In this document: positions 45,699 through 54,403 of the stretch, piece by piece
Position numbering within the stretch: position 1 is the stretch's first letter
Layout: the number at the start of each line of letters is the position of its first letter
Source of the DNA: an uncultured cyanobacterium
Lineage (GTDB): Bacteria; Cyanobacteriota; Cyanobacteriia; Cyanobacteriales; Nostocaceae
Length of the DNA stretch: 64,000 nucleotides
NCBI GenBank assembly: GCA_903848645.1
Contig: CAINGU010000087.1
Location: 1-64,000, forward strand
Reading direction: 5' to 3'
The notes under the pieces: model-generated
The model's input: the letters and a program-made list of their open reading frames with translations, nothing else
Told to the model about the DNA's origin: nothing
Databases searched by the model: none
Program-made: the position numbers and the translations under genes

Positions 45699-47432
45699 TT
45701 ACAAGCCGTTCATAAGCTGAAACTTTTGATATGCTTGATTAACTGCTTGCATGGCAGTTTTAGCACTAATAGAACTGTTAATATCAGGATGATATAATCT
45801 GGCTAATCTCAGATAGGCAAGTTTGACATCTTTGGGGTGAGTTTTCGGTTCTACTCCTAAAATTTGCCACCATTCCCCAGTTAAGGCTAAATTATCACCG
45901 TTATGAATTTGTCGCCAAATCTTGATAGTTCCACTTTTACCACCACTAATCAATAGTTTACCATCTGCGCTAAAAGTTAGGGGACTAAATCCCGAAATAG
46001 TTTCTATTAATTCCCCAGTTGCGATATTCCAAAGTTTGATAATTCCATCTTGACTACTACTAGCAATAATTTTACCATCGGGGTGAAGAGCAATAGCAGA
46101 AATAGCCGTTGAGTGTTTCTGCAAAGTGTAGCGTAATTCCCCTGTATGGAGATTCCAGAATTTAATTGTACTATCGGTACTGCCACTAATTAAAGTTTGA
46201 TTATCAGGAGTAATTGCTAATGTATTGACTGCTGCTAAATGCTGATTAATAATATAACGGGTTTCACCAGTTTGTAAATTCCAAATTCTGATAGTTTTAT
46301 CAGCACTGCCACTAACAATGGTTGTATAATCAGGACTAATAACAACAGATAAAACTGCATCCGTATGTCCATTTAAAGTGCGTTTAACTGTTCCCGGATA
46401 ACTTCCCCAAATTCTAATAGTTTTATCCGTACTACCACTAACAATCATATTACCATTAGGACTATAAACAAGTGCATTTATAAAACCATTATGACTATAG
46501 GGAGAACTTAAATAAGAGAATGTGCGGTTATATTTTTTTGTTTCTAATTCCCAACTACTGATTTTCCGATCTACACTACCACTAATTACCTGTTTTCCGT
46601 CGGGACTAATAGCTACAGATAACACAGCTTCAGCTTGTCCAGAAAAAGTATAAAGACATTTTCCAGTTTGCAAATTCCATAAATTAACGTTTCTGTCATT
46701 GCTACCACTAACTAAAGTTTTATGATCAGGATGAATAGCTACAGCATTAACAGTTGATTTATGTCCTTCCAGAGTTATTACACATTGCCAAAGTCCTGTA
46801 ATTTGAGGAGTTATATTTAATATTCTTGGTTCAAGTTTTGGAGGTTCAACATTTATTTTAGCTTTTAATTTCTTTAACTCATCCTCAACTTCTAAAGCTG
46901 TAAATTTGGCATTTATATCATCACCAGATAATTCTAATAATGCTTCAAGATAGTAATCATTTAATGCTTCAAGATAGTAATCATTTTCTAAAACTTTTGC
47001 TTCCATACGTTCAAAAAGCTGCATAGGAGTTTCTTTAAATTCAGAATCATCTAATAATTTAGCCACACCATAAGCAGCAAGTCCTAAAACCGCACCAATT
47101 CCCGCCATTGGTACTGTTCCAATACCGAATGCTAAACCAATTTTAGGCGCAACAAATCCTATTCCACCAACAATATTAGAAAAGCCAATACCACCTACAG
47201 CACCTATACCCATTGCACCATAAGCGACTGTATCCCCTTCCGTGATTCCTTTGAAAGCACCATAAGCAGCAGCACCGACAACCGCACCCGCAGCGGTGAC
47301 AGAAGCAGCACCTATTCCCACACCCCCAAAGCTTCCAGCCATTCCAATACCTCCCAGTGCGGAGGAAATACCTGCACCTGTTAACGTTCCGGTGGTGATA
47401 AATGCTGCACCTGTTTGGGATGTTGGTTTCAT
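45699..47432 (-). CDS. Glycine-zipper / WD40 / J-domain protein
   Basis: 577 residues in three parts. Residues 1-140 are Gly/Ala-rich with repeated GxxxG stretches (GGIGMAGSFGGVGIGAASVT), like glycine-zipper membrane segments. Residues about 215-520 are about seven WD40 repeats, each near G-H-x-x-x-V-x-x-V/L...SGSxDxTIRIW, forming a propeller. Residues about 522-577 are a J domain with YHPDINSS (HPD intact). The J domain should recruit DnaK. WD40 proteins are frequent in Nostocales, but this end-to-end combination is unusual. A duplicated segment NDYYLEAL occurs at about 155-172. Confidence 0.85.
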   Translation of the reverse strand: MKPTSQTGAAFITTGTLTGAGISSALGGIGMAGSFGGVGIGAASVTAAGAVVGAAAYGAFKGITEGDTVAYGAMGIGAVGGIGFSNIVGGIGFVAPKIGLAFGIGTVPMAGIGAVLGLAAYGVAKLLDDSEFKETPMQLFERMEAKVLENDYYLEALNDYYLEALLELSGDDINAKFTALEVEDELKKLKAKINVEPPKLEPRILNITPQITGLWQCVITLEGHKSTVNAVAIHPDHKTLVSGSNDRNVNLWNLQTGKCLYTFSGQAEAVLSVAISPDGKQVISGSVDRKISSWELETKKYNRTFSYLSSPYSHNGFINALVYSPNGNMIVSGSTDKTIRIWGSYPGTVKRTLNGHTDAVLSVVISPDYTTIVSGSADKTIRIWNLQTGETRYIINQHLAAVNTLAITPDNQTLISGSTDSTIKFWNLHTGELRYTLQKHSTAISAIALHPDGKIIASSSQDGIIKLWNIATGELIETISGFSPLTFSADGKLLISGGKSGTIKIWRQIHNGDNLALTGEWWQILGVEPKTHPKDVKLAYLRLARLYHPDINSSISAKTAMQAVNQAYQKFQLMNGL

Positions 47433-47433
47433 G

Positions 47434-47560
47434 ATTATTGTCAGAATCAGGATTTACAGGATTTAAGGATTTACAAGATGTTTATTATTGTCATAATCAG
47501 GATTTATAGGATTTAAGGATTTATAGGATGTTTATTATTGTCATAATCAGGATTTATAGG
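47434..47560. repeat. 50-bp tandem repeat upstream of the WD40/J gene
   Basis: Two and a half copies of a 50-bp unit beginning ATTATTGTCATAATCAGGAT, itself containing the near-repeats GGATTTATAGGATTTAAGGA. The first copy starts 2 bp upstream of the ATG, so the array forms the leader of the gene. Confidence 0.85.
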
Positions 47561-47586
47561 ACTAATATTTGATTTTTGAAATGTAC

Positions 47587-47640
47587 GTAGGGTGGGCAAT
47601 GCCCACCAAAACCTCCTACGGTGGGCAATGCCCACCCTAC
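47587..47640. repeat. Two REP palindromes in inverted arrangement
   Basis: GTAGGGTGGGCAATGCCCACC is followed after 9-10 bp by its inverted copy GGTGGGCAATGCCCACCCTAC. The whole forms a nested palindrome. Single copies of the unit are at 20628 and 31817. Confidence 0.85.
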
Positions 47641-47792
47641 ACTACTTAAGATTTTATGGCTACGCCACGCAAGCTATCAAATATCATTTATGATTCCTAT
47701 ATTATTCCTGATGATAGCATTTACCTAGTAAATATGTACAGATCACTATTCTTAAGTAAAGTTTAGATAATTATCATCATCTGAATTTTTTA

Positions 47793-48311
47793 TTAATCAG
47801 TTCCACCCCAAGTCCACACGGGATTACCTGTTTTCATTCCTTGTTTGAGAACTATTAAAGGATAATCATTAGGATCAAAACCACCTGCTAAATCAAGCAT
47901 AAAGTAAACTTTACCTTTGACAAAATGCAGCCGTAAATAATTAGTATTTCCAGTATATTTTTCTCCATCAATTTTGGTGATTCCAGCGGACGCAAAACAT
48001 TTTACATATTTCGGTTTTAATGTTCCTACCCATGTGGTGCTAAAGCTATTATTTGCAGTGATAGAAATATTATTTGCGTACTCGCTCAAATTCACAGAAC
48101 CGTCGGTAGCAAAACTACCTTCTTGATAAGGACGGGGAATTTCAGTCACAATAACTTTCTGTGGACAACTTTGTTTTTGATCGTTTTCGCTATAAACTTT
48201 GAGTTCAATTTTATTTGCTCCCTTTTGCGCTTGGACGTTAAAGGCAGGGAACAGGGAAAGTAAAATGATACTTATTCCTATGGTTAAAGATTGGGTGGGA
48301 ATATTACGCAT
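47793..48311 (-). CDS. Secreted protein of unknown function
   Basis: 172 residues with a signal peptide (about 1-28, ending VQA). The mature part is rich in Asn, Thr and Ser and appears to be beta-structured, with two cysteines (about 49 and 105) that could pair. I recognise no family. The end is GMKTGNPVWTWGGTD. Single gene on the minus strand. Confidence 0.65.
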   Translation of the reverse strand: MRNIPTQSLTIGISIILLSLFPAFNVQAQKGANKIELKVYSENDQKQSCPQKVIVTEIPRPYQEGSFATDGSVNLSEYANNISITANNSFSTTWVGTLKPKYVKCFASAGITKIDGEKYTGNTNYLRLHFVKGKVYFMLDLAGGFDPNDYPLIVLKQGMKTGNPVWTWGGTD

Positions 48312-48350
48312 AGATTTAGTGTAAGATTTTTTCAGAAATTACGATTTTAC

Positions 48351-48446
48351 TATAGCAATTACTATTCAAGTGAGGTACAAGAAGTAAGAATTGAACGCAG
48401 ATAAACGCAGATAATTTTGTACCTCGCTAGATTAGAAAACGCTATA
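48351..48446 (+). repeat. Divergent palindromic element (TATAGCA...GCTATA)
   Basis: Ends TATAGCA/ACGCTATA, inner arms GAGGTACA/TGTACCTC, and a centre with ACGCAGATAAACGCAGATAA. About 96 bp. Same plan as the copy at 34776 and the TACAGCA elements. Confidence 0.65.
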
Positions 48447-48558
48447 TCAAAGATAACAGTTAGGGGTGCGGAATGTGGTTTCAAATACTAATAGCTAGGC
48501 CGTTACCTATTTTCTAATCATTTGTTTGAACGTTTTTTACTTTCTACCAACAACAAAA

Positions 48559-49365
48559 CTAACCAAATCTACCGCTAATATAAGCTTTGGTATCTTCTTG
48601 TTGAGGATTGCTAAAAATTAACTCCGTCGAGTTGTACTCTACTAAATAGCCACTACGTCCACCTGTTTCTGAAGCTCTAACGTTAAAAAATGCCGTTTTA
48701 TCAGATACCCGTGATGCTTGCTGCATATTATGGGTAACTATCACGATAGTATATTGCTCTTTGAGTTCGTGAATTAATTCTTCAACCCGCAAAGTAGAAA
48801 TAGGATCAAGAGCAGAACATGGTTCATCCATCAGGATAACTTCTGGTTGGACAGCGATCGCCCGGGCAATACATAAACGCTGCTGTTGTCCACCGGATAA
48901 AGATAAACCACTTTGTCGCAATTTATCCTTGACTTCATCCCATAAAGCCGCTTTTCGCAAACTCCGTTCTACCAACTCATTCATATCACCCCTAAAACCA
49001 TTAATCCTCGCACCAAAAGCAATATTTTCATAAATTGACTTGGGGAAGGGGTTGGGTCTTTGAAACACCATACCAATGCGTCTTCGCACCTCTACAGGGT
49101 CAATATCAGGTGCATAGAGATTTTTATCGCCAAAATAGATCTTACCTTCGGCTCTAAATGATTCAATTAAATCATTCAGACGGTTATAACATCGCAGTAA
49201 TGTACTTTTACCACAACCAGACGGCCCAATAAAAGCCGTCACCTGATTTTTAGGAATATCTAGCCAAACATTCTGTACAGCCAAGAAATTACCATAATAA
49301 ATATTCAGGTTTTCTGTCCGTAAAACCGATTCAGTCCCATTGATCGTGCTAGTGTTAGTATCCAT
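48559..49365 (-). CDS. pstB: PstB, phosphate ABC transporter ATPase
   Basis: 268 residues, cytosolic ATPase of the high-affinity phosphate importer. All motifs are intact: [10 protein letters not shown]-loop VFQRPNPFP, signature [10 protein letters not shown], Walker [14 protein letters not shown] and the H-loop VTHN. Last gene of the pstS-C-A-B operon; about 57 bp follow pstA. Confidence 0.97.
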   Translation of the reverse strand: MDTNTSTINGTESVLRTENLNIYYGNFLAVQNVWLDIPKNQVTAFIGPSGCGKSTLLRCYNRLNDLIESFRAEGKIYFGDKNLYAPDIDPVEVRRRIGMVFQRPNPFPKSIYENIAFGARINGFRGDMNELVERSLRKAALWDEVKDKLRQSGLSLSGGQQQRLCIARAIAVQPEVILMDEPCSALDPISTLRVEELIHELKEQYTIVIVTHNMQQASRVSDKTAFFNVRASETGGRSGYLVEYNSTELIFSNPQQEDTKAYISGRFG

Positions 49366-49422
49366 AAATACTTTATAAGGAAGTTGTTCGGGATGAGTTT
49401 CAGTCTTGTTAATCGCCTTTGA

Positions 49423-50304
49423 CTAAGCCTTTTGTTTAGTCGCCCAGCGAGAGATAATACTAGTAATTAAAACCATTAATACTAGTATTAAAGAAGCAGC
49501 CCAAGCTAAAGATTGCCAACTTTGATAGGGAGAAGTCGCAAAGTTATAAACTAAAACCGCCAGAGAAGCTGTAGGCTTGAGAATGCTATCTGGCCAAAAA
49601 GAAGAGAAAAGAGCCGTAAAGATTAAGGGTGCTGTTTCTCCAGCAGCACGAGCGATCGCCAAGGTAGAACCAGTCACAATTGCGGGTAATGCCGCCGGTA
49701 ATACCACCTGTGTCACGGTTTGTAAATTAGTTGCACCTAATCCTACGGAAGCTTGCCGCAAATCTTGGGATACTAACTGTAAAGCTTCATCTGTAGTTCG
49801 CACAATAATAGGTAGCATCAAAATTGCCAGTGCGAATCCACCCCCCAGGGCTGAGTAAGAGCCTAAATTCAGCTTTACCAAGGATAAAACTACAATCCCA
49901 TAGGCAAATACCCCAGCAATAATTGAGGGAACACCACTGAGAACATTAGTAGCAAAACGTATCCATTTAGCAACTTGTTGGGAACTAAACTCAGTTAAAT
50001 AAATTGCTGCTAACACGCCAAAAGGAATGCTAATCAGCGCCGCAATCCCTACCATCAAAAGTGTTCCCAAAATGGCATTACCAAAACCGCCATTTTTACC
50101 AAAAGGAGATGGTGGCAACTGCGTAAAAACATCAAGATTTATACTACTAAACCCTCTAATTATTACATAAGAAAGCACTGCTAACAAAGGGATAAGTGCC
50201 AATGCTCCACAAATAAAAGCTAATCCAGTCATTACTGTATTAAATAATGTCCGAGGAGATGAAGGAGAACGAGTCAGGCTTCTTTGCGGAAAAGAAGAAG
50301 TCAT
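49423..50304 (-). CDS. pstA: PstA, phosphate ABC transporter permease
   Basis: 293 residues, six predicted membrane helices and the BPD_transp_1 EAA loop (QDLRQASVGLGATNLQTV). Partner of PstC in the membrane channel. 19 bp after pstC. Confidence 0.95.
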   Translation of the reverse strand: MTSSFPQRSLTRSPSSPRTLFNTVMTGLAFICGALALIPLLAVLSYVIIRGFSSINLDVFTQLPPSPFGKNGGFGNAILGTLLMVGIAALISIPFGVLAAIYLTEFSSQQVAKWIRFATNVLSGVPSIIAGVFAYGIVVLSLVKLNLGSYSALGGGFALAILMLPIIVRTTDEALQLVSQDLRQASVGLGATNLQTVTQVVLPAALPAIVTGSTLAIARAAGETAPLIFTALFSSFWPDSILKPTASLAVLVYNFATSPYQSWQSLAWAASLILVLMVLITSIISRWATKQKA

Positions 50305-50323
50305 AATTTAACCTATCACTACA

Positions 50324-51274
50324 CTATAGTCTCTGAACCCGCGCCACAATGAACTCCGCTAGAATATTGACTATCATCGTCAATACAAATAGAATTAAAG
50401 CTGCATACATTAAAGCTGCAATTTGTAACCCATTAGCTTCAGCAAATTGACTGGCTAGAAGAGAAGAAATCGTATTAGATGGTGCTAAGAGAGAGATATT
50501 AATATTATTGGCATTACCAATTAACATTGTCACAGCCATTGTCTCACCCATTGCTCTACCAAGTGCCAACATTATCGCACTGACAATGCCAGAAAAGGCA
50601 GCAGGGATAATAACTTGAAAAATGGTTTCCCAACGGGTTGCACCGATTCCTAGAGCCGCTTGACGCAAACTCGAAGGGACAGAAATCAAGGCATCACGAG
50701 AAATAGCAGTGATAATTGGCAAAGTCATAATTGCTAAAATCACTCCCGCAGGTAACATTCCTGGTCCTGTAGGTGAGGAACTAAAAAATGGTATCCAGCC
50801 TAGATAACTATGTAGCCATTTACCTAAATTTGTGAGTATGGGGATTAAAACAAAAATTCCCCAAACTCCATAAATAACACTGGGAATAGCAGCCAGCAGT
50901 TCTACTAAAAATACCAGTACCAATTTCACCGGAGAGGGAAGAAAATCTTCACTTAATAAAATCGCCGTTCCCACACCAATAGGGATGGCTAAAATTAGTC
51001 CAATCAAAGAACTCATGAGAGTTCCATAAATTGCAGGTAATACCCCATATTCATTATTAACAGGGTTCCAACTGCTGGTGACTAAGAAATTAATCCCGAA
51101 TTTTTGAATGGCAGGCCAAGCAGCAATAGTAACTTGCAAGGCAATCCATAATAAAGTAGCAGCGATCGCTAGGGCAAAAATCCGAGTTAACCAAATAAAG
51201 CTCCGATCTAGGTTTCTGTCTATTTCAGAGCGATTTTTCATTGTTAATGGAGTTTCTTGAAAATTTGTAGCCAT
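50324..51274 (-). CDS. pstC: PstC, phosphate ABC transporter permease
   Basis: 316 residues, six or more membrane helices, EAA loop SSLRQAALGIGATRWETIF and a periplasmic loop between helices 3 and 4. Pairs with PstA. About 70 bp after pstS, 19 bp before pstA; clearly one operon. Confidence 0.95.
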   Translation of the reverse strand: MATNFQETPLTMKNRSEIDRNLDRSFIWLTRIFALAIAATLLWIALQVTIAAWPAIQKFGINFLVTSSWNPVNNEYGVLPAIYGTLMSSLIGLILAIPIGVGTAILLSEDFLPSPVKLVLVFLVELLAAIPSVIYGVWGIFVLIPILTNLGKWLHSYLGWIPFFSSSPTGPGMLPAGVILAIMTLPIITAISRDALISVPSSLRQAALGIGATRWETIFQVIIPAAFSGIVSAIMLALGRAMGETMAVTMLIGNANNINISLLAPSNTISSLLASQFAEANGLQIAALMYAALILFVLTMIVNILAEFIVARVQRL

Positions 51275-51345
51275 GAATACTGACTGTAAAATTTAAATCA
51301 GCAAAAATGTGGGAGAGAACCAGATTCCAAAAATTTAGCTTGTAC

Positions 51346-52527
51346 TTACTTGCCAGTTTTAGGATTAGTGCCAACGGAAATCTTATAATCAGGACTAATT
51401 TGATCAGCCGCTGCTGCGACTTTAGCAATTACATTTGCCGGCAAAGGCACATACCCTAATTCAGGAGCTATCTTTTGTCCATCAGTTAAAGCATACTCGA
51501 TAGTTGCTTCTACTGCCTTAGCTTTGTTAGCATCAGCATATTTTTTATAAGCCAGAATCCAAGTGTAAGTTACAATTGGGTATGAATCCGCACCTTCAGG
51601 ATCAGAAATAAAAGCGCGAAGATTGTCTGGTAAAGTGACTGATGCTAAGGTTTTAGCTGCCGATTCTGGAGTAGCTGAAACAAACTGTTTGGCTTTATTT
51701 TCTAAAGACGCAAACTTGAGGTTACTTTGTTTGGCATAGCCATATTCGACATAACCAATAGAACCTGGAGTTTGTTGAATTTGGGCGGTAACACCTTCAT
51801 TGCCTTTAGCTCCGACTCCTACAGGCCATTTTACACTTTTTCCGTCACCTACTTTAGTTTTCCATTCTGGGCTAATGGCACTGAGGTGTTTAGTAAAAAC
51901 ACCTGTAGTACCGCTACCGTCGGCACGATAAATCACTTTAATCTCCTCTTTTGGCAATTTAGCACCAGGATTAGCTTTAGCAATTGCCGGATCATCCCAA
52001 GATTTGATTTTACCTAGTAAAATATCAGTATAAACTGCTCGTGGTAGTTTGAGATCAGGAACATCTGGCAAATTGTAAGCCAGGACAATACTACCAGCAG
52101 TCACAGGTAGTAATAGCACGCCTTTATCTGCGGGTATCTTTTGAATTTCTTCATCCTTCATGGCTACATCACTAGCACCAAAGTCTACTGTTCCCTTGGT
52201 AAACTGCTCAACGCCAGCACCACTACCAACTGACTGATAGTTAACTTTCAAGTTGGGATATTTTTTGTTTAATTCTGCAAACCAAGTTTGGTAAAGTGGT
52301 GCGGGAAAAGAAGCACCAGCACCTGTTAACTCAACATTACCGCCTAAATCTAGTTTACTAGAGCTAGAGGTAGTTTTAGTGGTATTTGTAGTTTTACCAG
52401 GAGACTCGCTAGTGGTTGGATTAGTTGAGCTAGTTTCTCCACAGGCAGATAAACTAATTGCCAGTGTTAATACAGATATTGAAGCTATAAGGCGATTATT
52501 TTTGATTGCACCTAGACGTAATAGCAT
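51346..52527 (-). CDS. pstS: PstS, phosphate-binding lipoprotein
   Basis: 393 residues. Lipobox ISLSACGE places the acylated Cys near residue 29, followed by a Ser/Thr linker. The phosphate site is recognisable in GAGASFPAPLY, GSGAG and ADGSGTTGVF. First gene of the operon and the periplasmic receptor. The leader ACTTAACCAAAATTAACA just upstream of the ATG contains two CTTAAC/TTAACA-type units that weakly resemble a Pho box but lie 10, not 11, bp apart. Confidence 0.96.
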   Translation of the reverse strand: MLLRLGAIKNNRLIASISVLTLAISLSACGETSSTNPTTSESPGKTTNTTKTTSSSSKLDLGGNVELTGAGASFPAPLYQTWFAELNKKYPNLKVNYQSVGSGAGVEQFTKGTVDFGASDVAMKDEEIQKIPADKGVLLLPVTAGSIVLAYNLPDVPDLKLPRAVYTDILLGKIKSWDDPAIAKANPGAKLPKEEIKVIYRADGSGTTGVFTKHLSAISPEWKTKVGDGKSVKWPVGVGAKGNEGVTAQIQQTPGSIGYVEYGYAKQSNLKFASLENKAKQFVSATPESAAKTLASVTLPDNLRAFISDPEGADSYPIVTYTWILAYKKYADANKAKAVEATIEYALTDGQKIAPELGYVPLPANVIAKVAAAADQISPDYKISVGTNPKTGK

Positions 52528-52726
52528 TAGTGTTAATTTTGGTTAAGTTTTAAATAAACATCTCTAACATAACCCTAAATGATACTTTTATAGGTAAACA
52601 ATCGGTGAAGAAACGGGAAAATCTATATTGATTTTTTACTCTCTACCTGCCCCTGCCCTCTCAACCTGTTCTCGAATTTCTTGTTTGTAACAGTTAGAGA
52701 ACTCCATAAAAAAGATGATCCTATAA

Positions 52727-52965
52727 CTATGCTGATGTAGCAAAAATTTCCACAAACCATTTTTTGAGATGGGTTTTGAGATTGGGGAGGCGGTGAATCT
52801 GTGTTTCAAGTTCTGCCATCGCTAAAGTTGTGAGTTTAACTCCTGTGGAGTAAATCTTGTCTACCAAATTGACAACTGGATTTTTACCCTTAAATGTGAG
52901 AGTTTGAGCGAAATTTAGTACAGTCTCAACAGTATAATGATAAATTTTGGACGCATGAGGTTGCC
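52727..52965 (-). pseudogene. Transposase C-terminal remnant
   Basis: On the minus strand a frame of about 80 codons ends at TAG (52727) and reads ...YHYTVETVLNFAQTLTFKGK, then NPVVNLVDKIYSTGVKLTT and ETQIHRLPNL before KKWFVEIFA. This matches the C-terminus I know from cyanobacterial DDE transposases. There is no start, no N-terminal DDE core and no inverted repeats, so it is a dead fragment. Family assignment is not certain. Confidence 0.6.
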
Positions 52966-53021
52966 TGCAAACTGAAGTTATTTTTCTCTCATTATAGTAT
53001 CAATCATTCTGTGGAGTTCTC

Positions 53022-53160
53022 TAAATCAAAAAAATCATAGTTTAGATGATGACACAAAAAATCAAATGCCACCTCATCACATAAATCAAAAAAATCATAG
53101 TTTAGATGATGACACAAAAAATCAAATGCCATCTCATCACATAAATCAAAAAAATCATAA
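53022..53160. repeat. 60-bp tandem repeat
   Basis: Two full copies and a third partial copy of a 60-bp unit (TAAATCAAAAAAATCATAG, TTTAGATGATGACAC, ATCAAATGCC, CTCATCACA); the copies differ at about one position. The array ends 20 bp before the ATG of the next gene and so forms its leader. Confidence 0.85.
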
Positions 53161-53180
53161 AAAAAATCATAGTTTAGACT

Positions 53181-53933
53181 ATGTTACAATTTAAAAATTG
53201 GTATAAACCCAGGGTTATAAAAATGCAAAGTGGCGACCAAAATCTGATTATTTTGATGATTTATATACTTACAGTCTATTACACATTTAATCGCATGATT
53301 GAATCTATAGACGATTTAGTAAAAGTTGATTTTCAAAAAGGTGCTGTTGATAATCAATTAAAAGAACAGAATCTGCAAGATACAGTGGGTATTTCTTTTA
53401 AGACAGGTAATTATGGTTTAGATAAGATAGAAACTGATCTAAAAGAATTATCAATGAGCATTGAAAATAAATCAGAAAGTATTGCCATATATGTTGACTG
53501 GGATAATAGTTCTTTTGTGGTTGAACATACCCAACAATCCCGCCGGGTGATTCGCAAATCTCCCGATTTAACCCGCGATTTAGCCATACCTCAAGTTCCG
53601 ACAATTATTTCTCCTCAGAAAACAATTTCTGAAAATGTCACCGCAGAAGATGTTTTTCAAAGAGATCAAGAATCAGGAATTTATAAACCAGCTTCACCTT
53701 TGATTAATATTGCTGCCATCAAAAAGAATGATAAGCAAAAGAAGTTATATAAAGACTTTCTAGATGGCAAAAAAAACTTAGAATTTTCATTGCAACTCGT
53801 ACTGCGAATTTCCGAAATGAGAGTTGGTATTGCTCCGGGAATAAATGTTCCTCCAGTATCAATTATTAATTGTCCTTTTACTATTAAAAAGCTCCCTTGG
53901 ACTTACGCACTACCGTGGAATAAAAAAAAGTAA
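53181..53933 (+). CDS. Protein of unknown function with a membrane helix
   Basis: 250 residues. One membrane helix at about 21-40 (NLIILMIYILTVYYTFNRMI), then a coiled, acidic region and a C-terminal half rich in Lys/Pro ending TYALPWNKKK. I know no homologous family. ATG 53223 is an alternative start, giving a product whose N-terminus is the helix. Low-complexity AT-rich coding; next to a transposase remnant and tandem repeats, so it may be acquired DNA. It ends 47 bp before rnpB. Confidence 0.6.
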   Translation: MLQFKNWYKPRVIKMQSGDQNLIILMIYILTVYYTFNRMIESIDDLVKVDFQKGAVDNQLKEQNLQDTVGISFKTGNYGLDKIETDLKELSMSIENKSESIAIYVDWDNSSFVVEHTQQSRRVIRKSPDLTRDLAIPQVPTIISPQKTISENVTAEDVFQRDQESGIYKPASPLINIAAIKKNDKQKKLYKDFLDGKKNLEFSLQLVLRISEMRVGIAPGINVPPVSIINCPFTIKKLPWTYALPWNKKK

Positions 53934-53980
53934 TTTGCAAAATCATTACAGAGAATGCAATCAAAGGTAAAATAGGACAA

Positions 53981-54353
53981 GAAGAGAGTAGGCGTAGGCA
54001 GTTGCAGATTAGTCATGAAGACTGGTTTGAGGAAAGTCCGGGCCCCCGAAAGACCAGACTTGCTGGATAACATCCAGTGCGAGTGATCGTGAGGATAGTG
54101 CCACAGAAAGATACCGCCAGTCAATTTAGAATTGGTTGGTAAGGGTGCAAAGGTGCGGTAAGAGCGCACCAGCAACGTCGAGAGGCGTTGGCTCGGTAAA
54201 CCCCGGTTGGGAGCAAGGCCACAAGGAACTACGGTTGGTCTTTTACCAGTTCCGCTTAAAAAAGAGCCGCTAGAGGTGTTTGGTAACAAGCATCCCAGAT
54301 AGATAACTGCCCTCGCAAGAGAACAGAACCCGGCTTACTACCGACTCTCTTCT
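53981..54353 (+). ncRNA. rnpB: RNase P RNA
   Basis: Recognised by conserved blocks of bacterial type A RNase P RNA: GAGGAAAGTCCGGGC near the 5' end, CAGAAAGATACCGCC, the GGTAAGGGTGCAAAGGTGCG block with GGTAAGAGCGCACC, and AGATAGATAACTGCC...ACAGAACCCGGCTTA near the 3' end. The ends AGAGAGTAGG and CCGACTCTCTT pair as helix P1. About 370 nt, normal for cyanobacteria. It processes the 5' ends of tRNA precursors. Ends fixed by P1 pairing, accurate to a few bases. A terminator follows. Confidence 0.95.
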
Positions 54354-54357
54354 GAAA

Positions 54358-54395
54358 CGAATTATGGATGTTTTATTGTCCATAGTTCGTTTTTT
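54358..54395 (+). terminator. Intrinsic terminator of rnpB
   Basis: CGAATTATGGA / TCCATAGTTCG form an 11-bp stem around TGTTTTATTG, followed by TTTTTT on the plus strand. Confidence 0.88.
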
Positions 54396-54403
54396 CAATG
54401 ACT

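Larger units (their letters stand above)
52528..53180. other. Gap with transposase remnant and tandem repeat
   Basis: Between pstS (minus) and the unknown 250-residue gene (plus). Apart from the transposase remnant and the 60-bp tandem repeat I see nothing. The pstS promoter lies at the left end. Confidence 0.5.

Noticed and set aside
52528-52560. Pho box upstream of pstS
   Set aside because: Two TTAAC units lie next to the start codon, but their 10-bp spacing and position inside the leader do not fit the 11-bp repeated consensus well enough to call.
53022-53160. CRISPR-like array
   Set aside because: The whole 60-bp unit is repeated, including what would be the spacers, so it is a tandem duplication.
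53903-54289. 128-codon frame on the minus strand
   Set aside because: It is antisense to the RNase P RNA gene.
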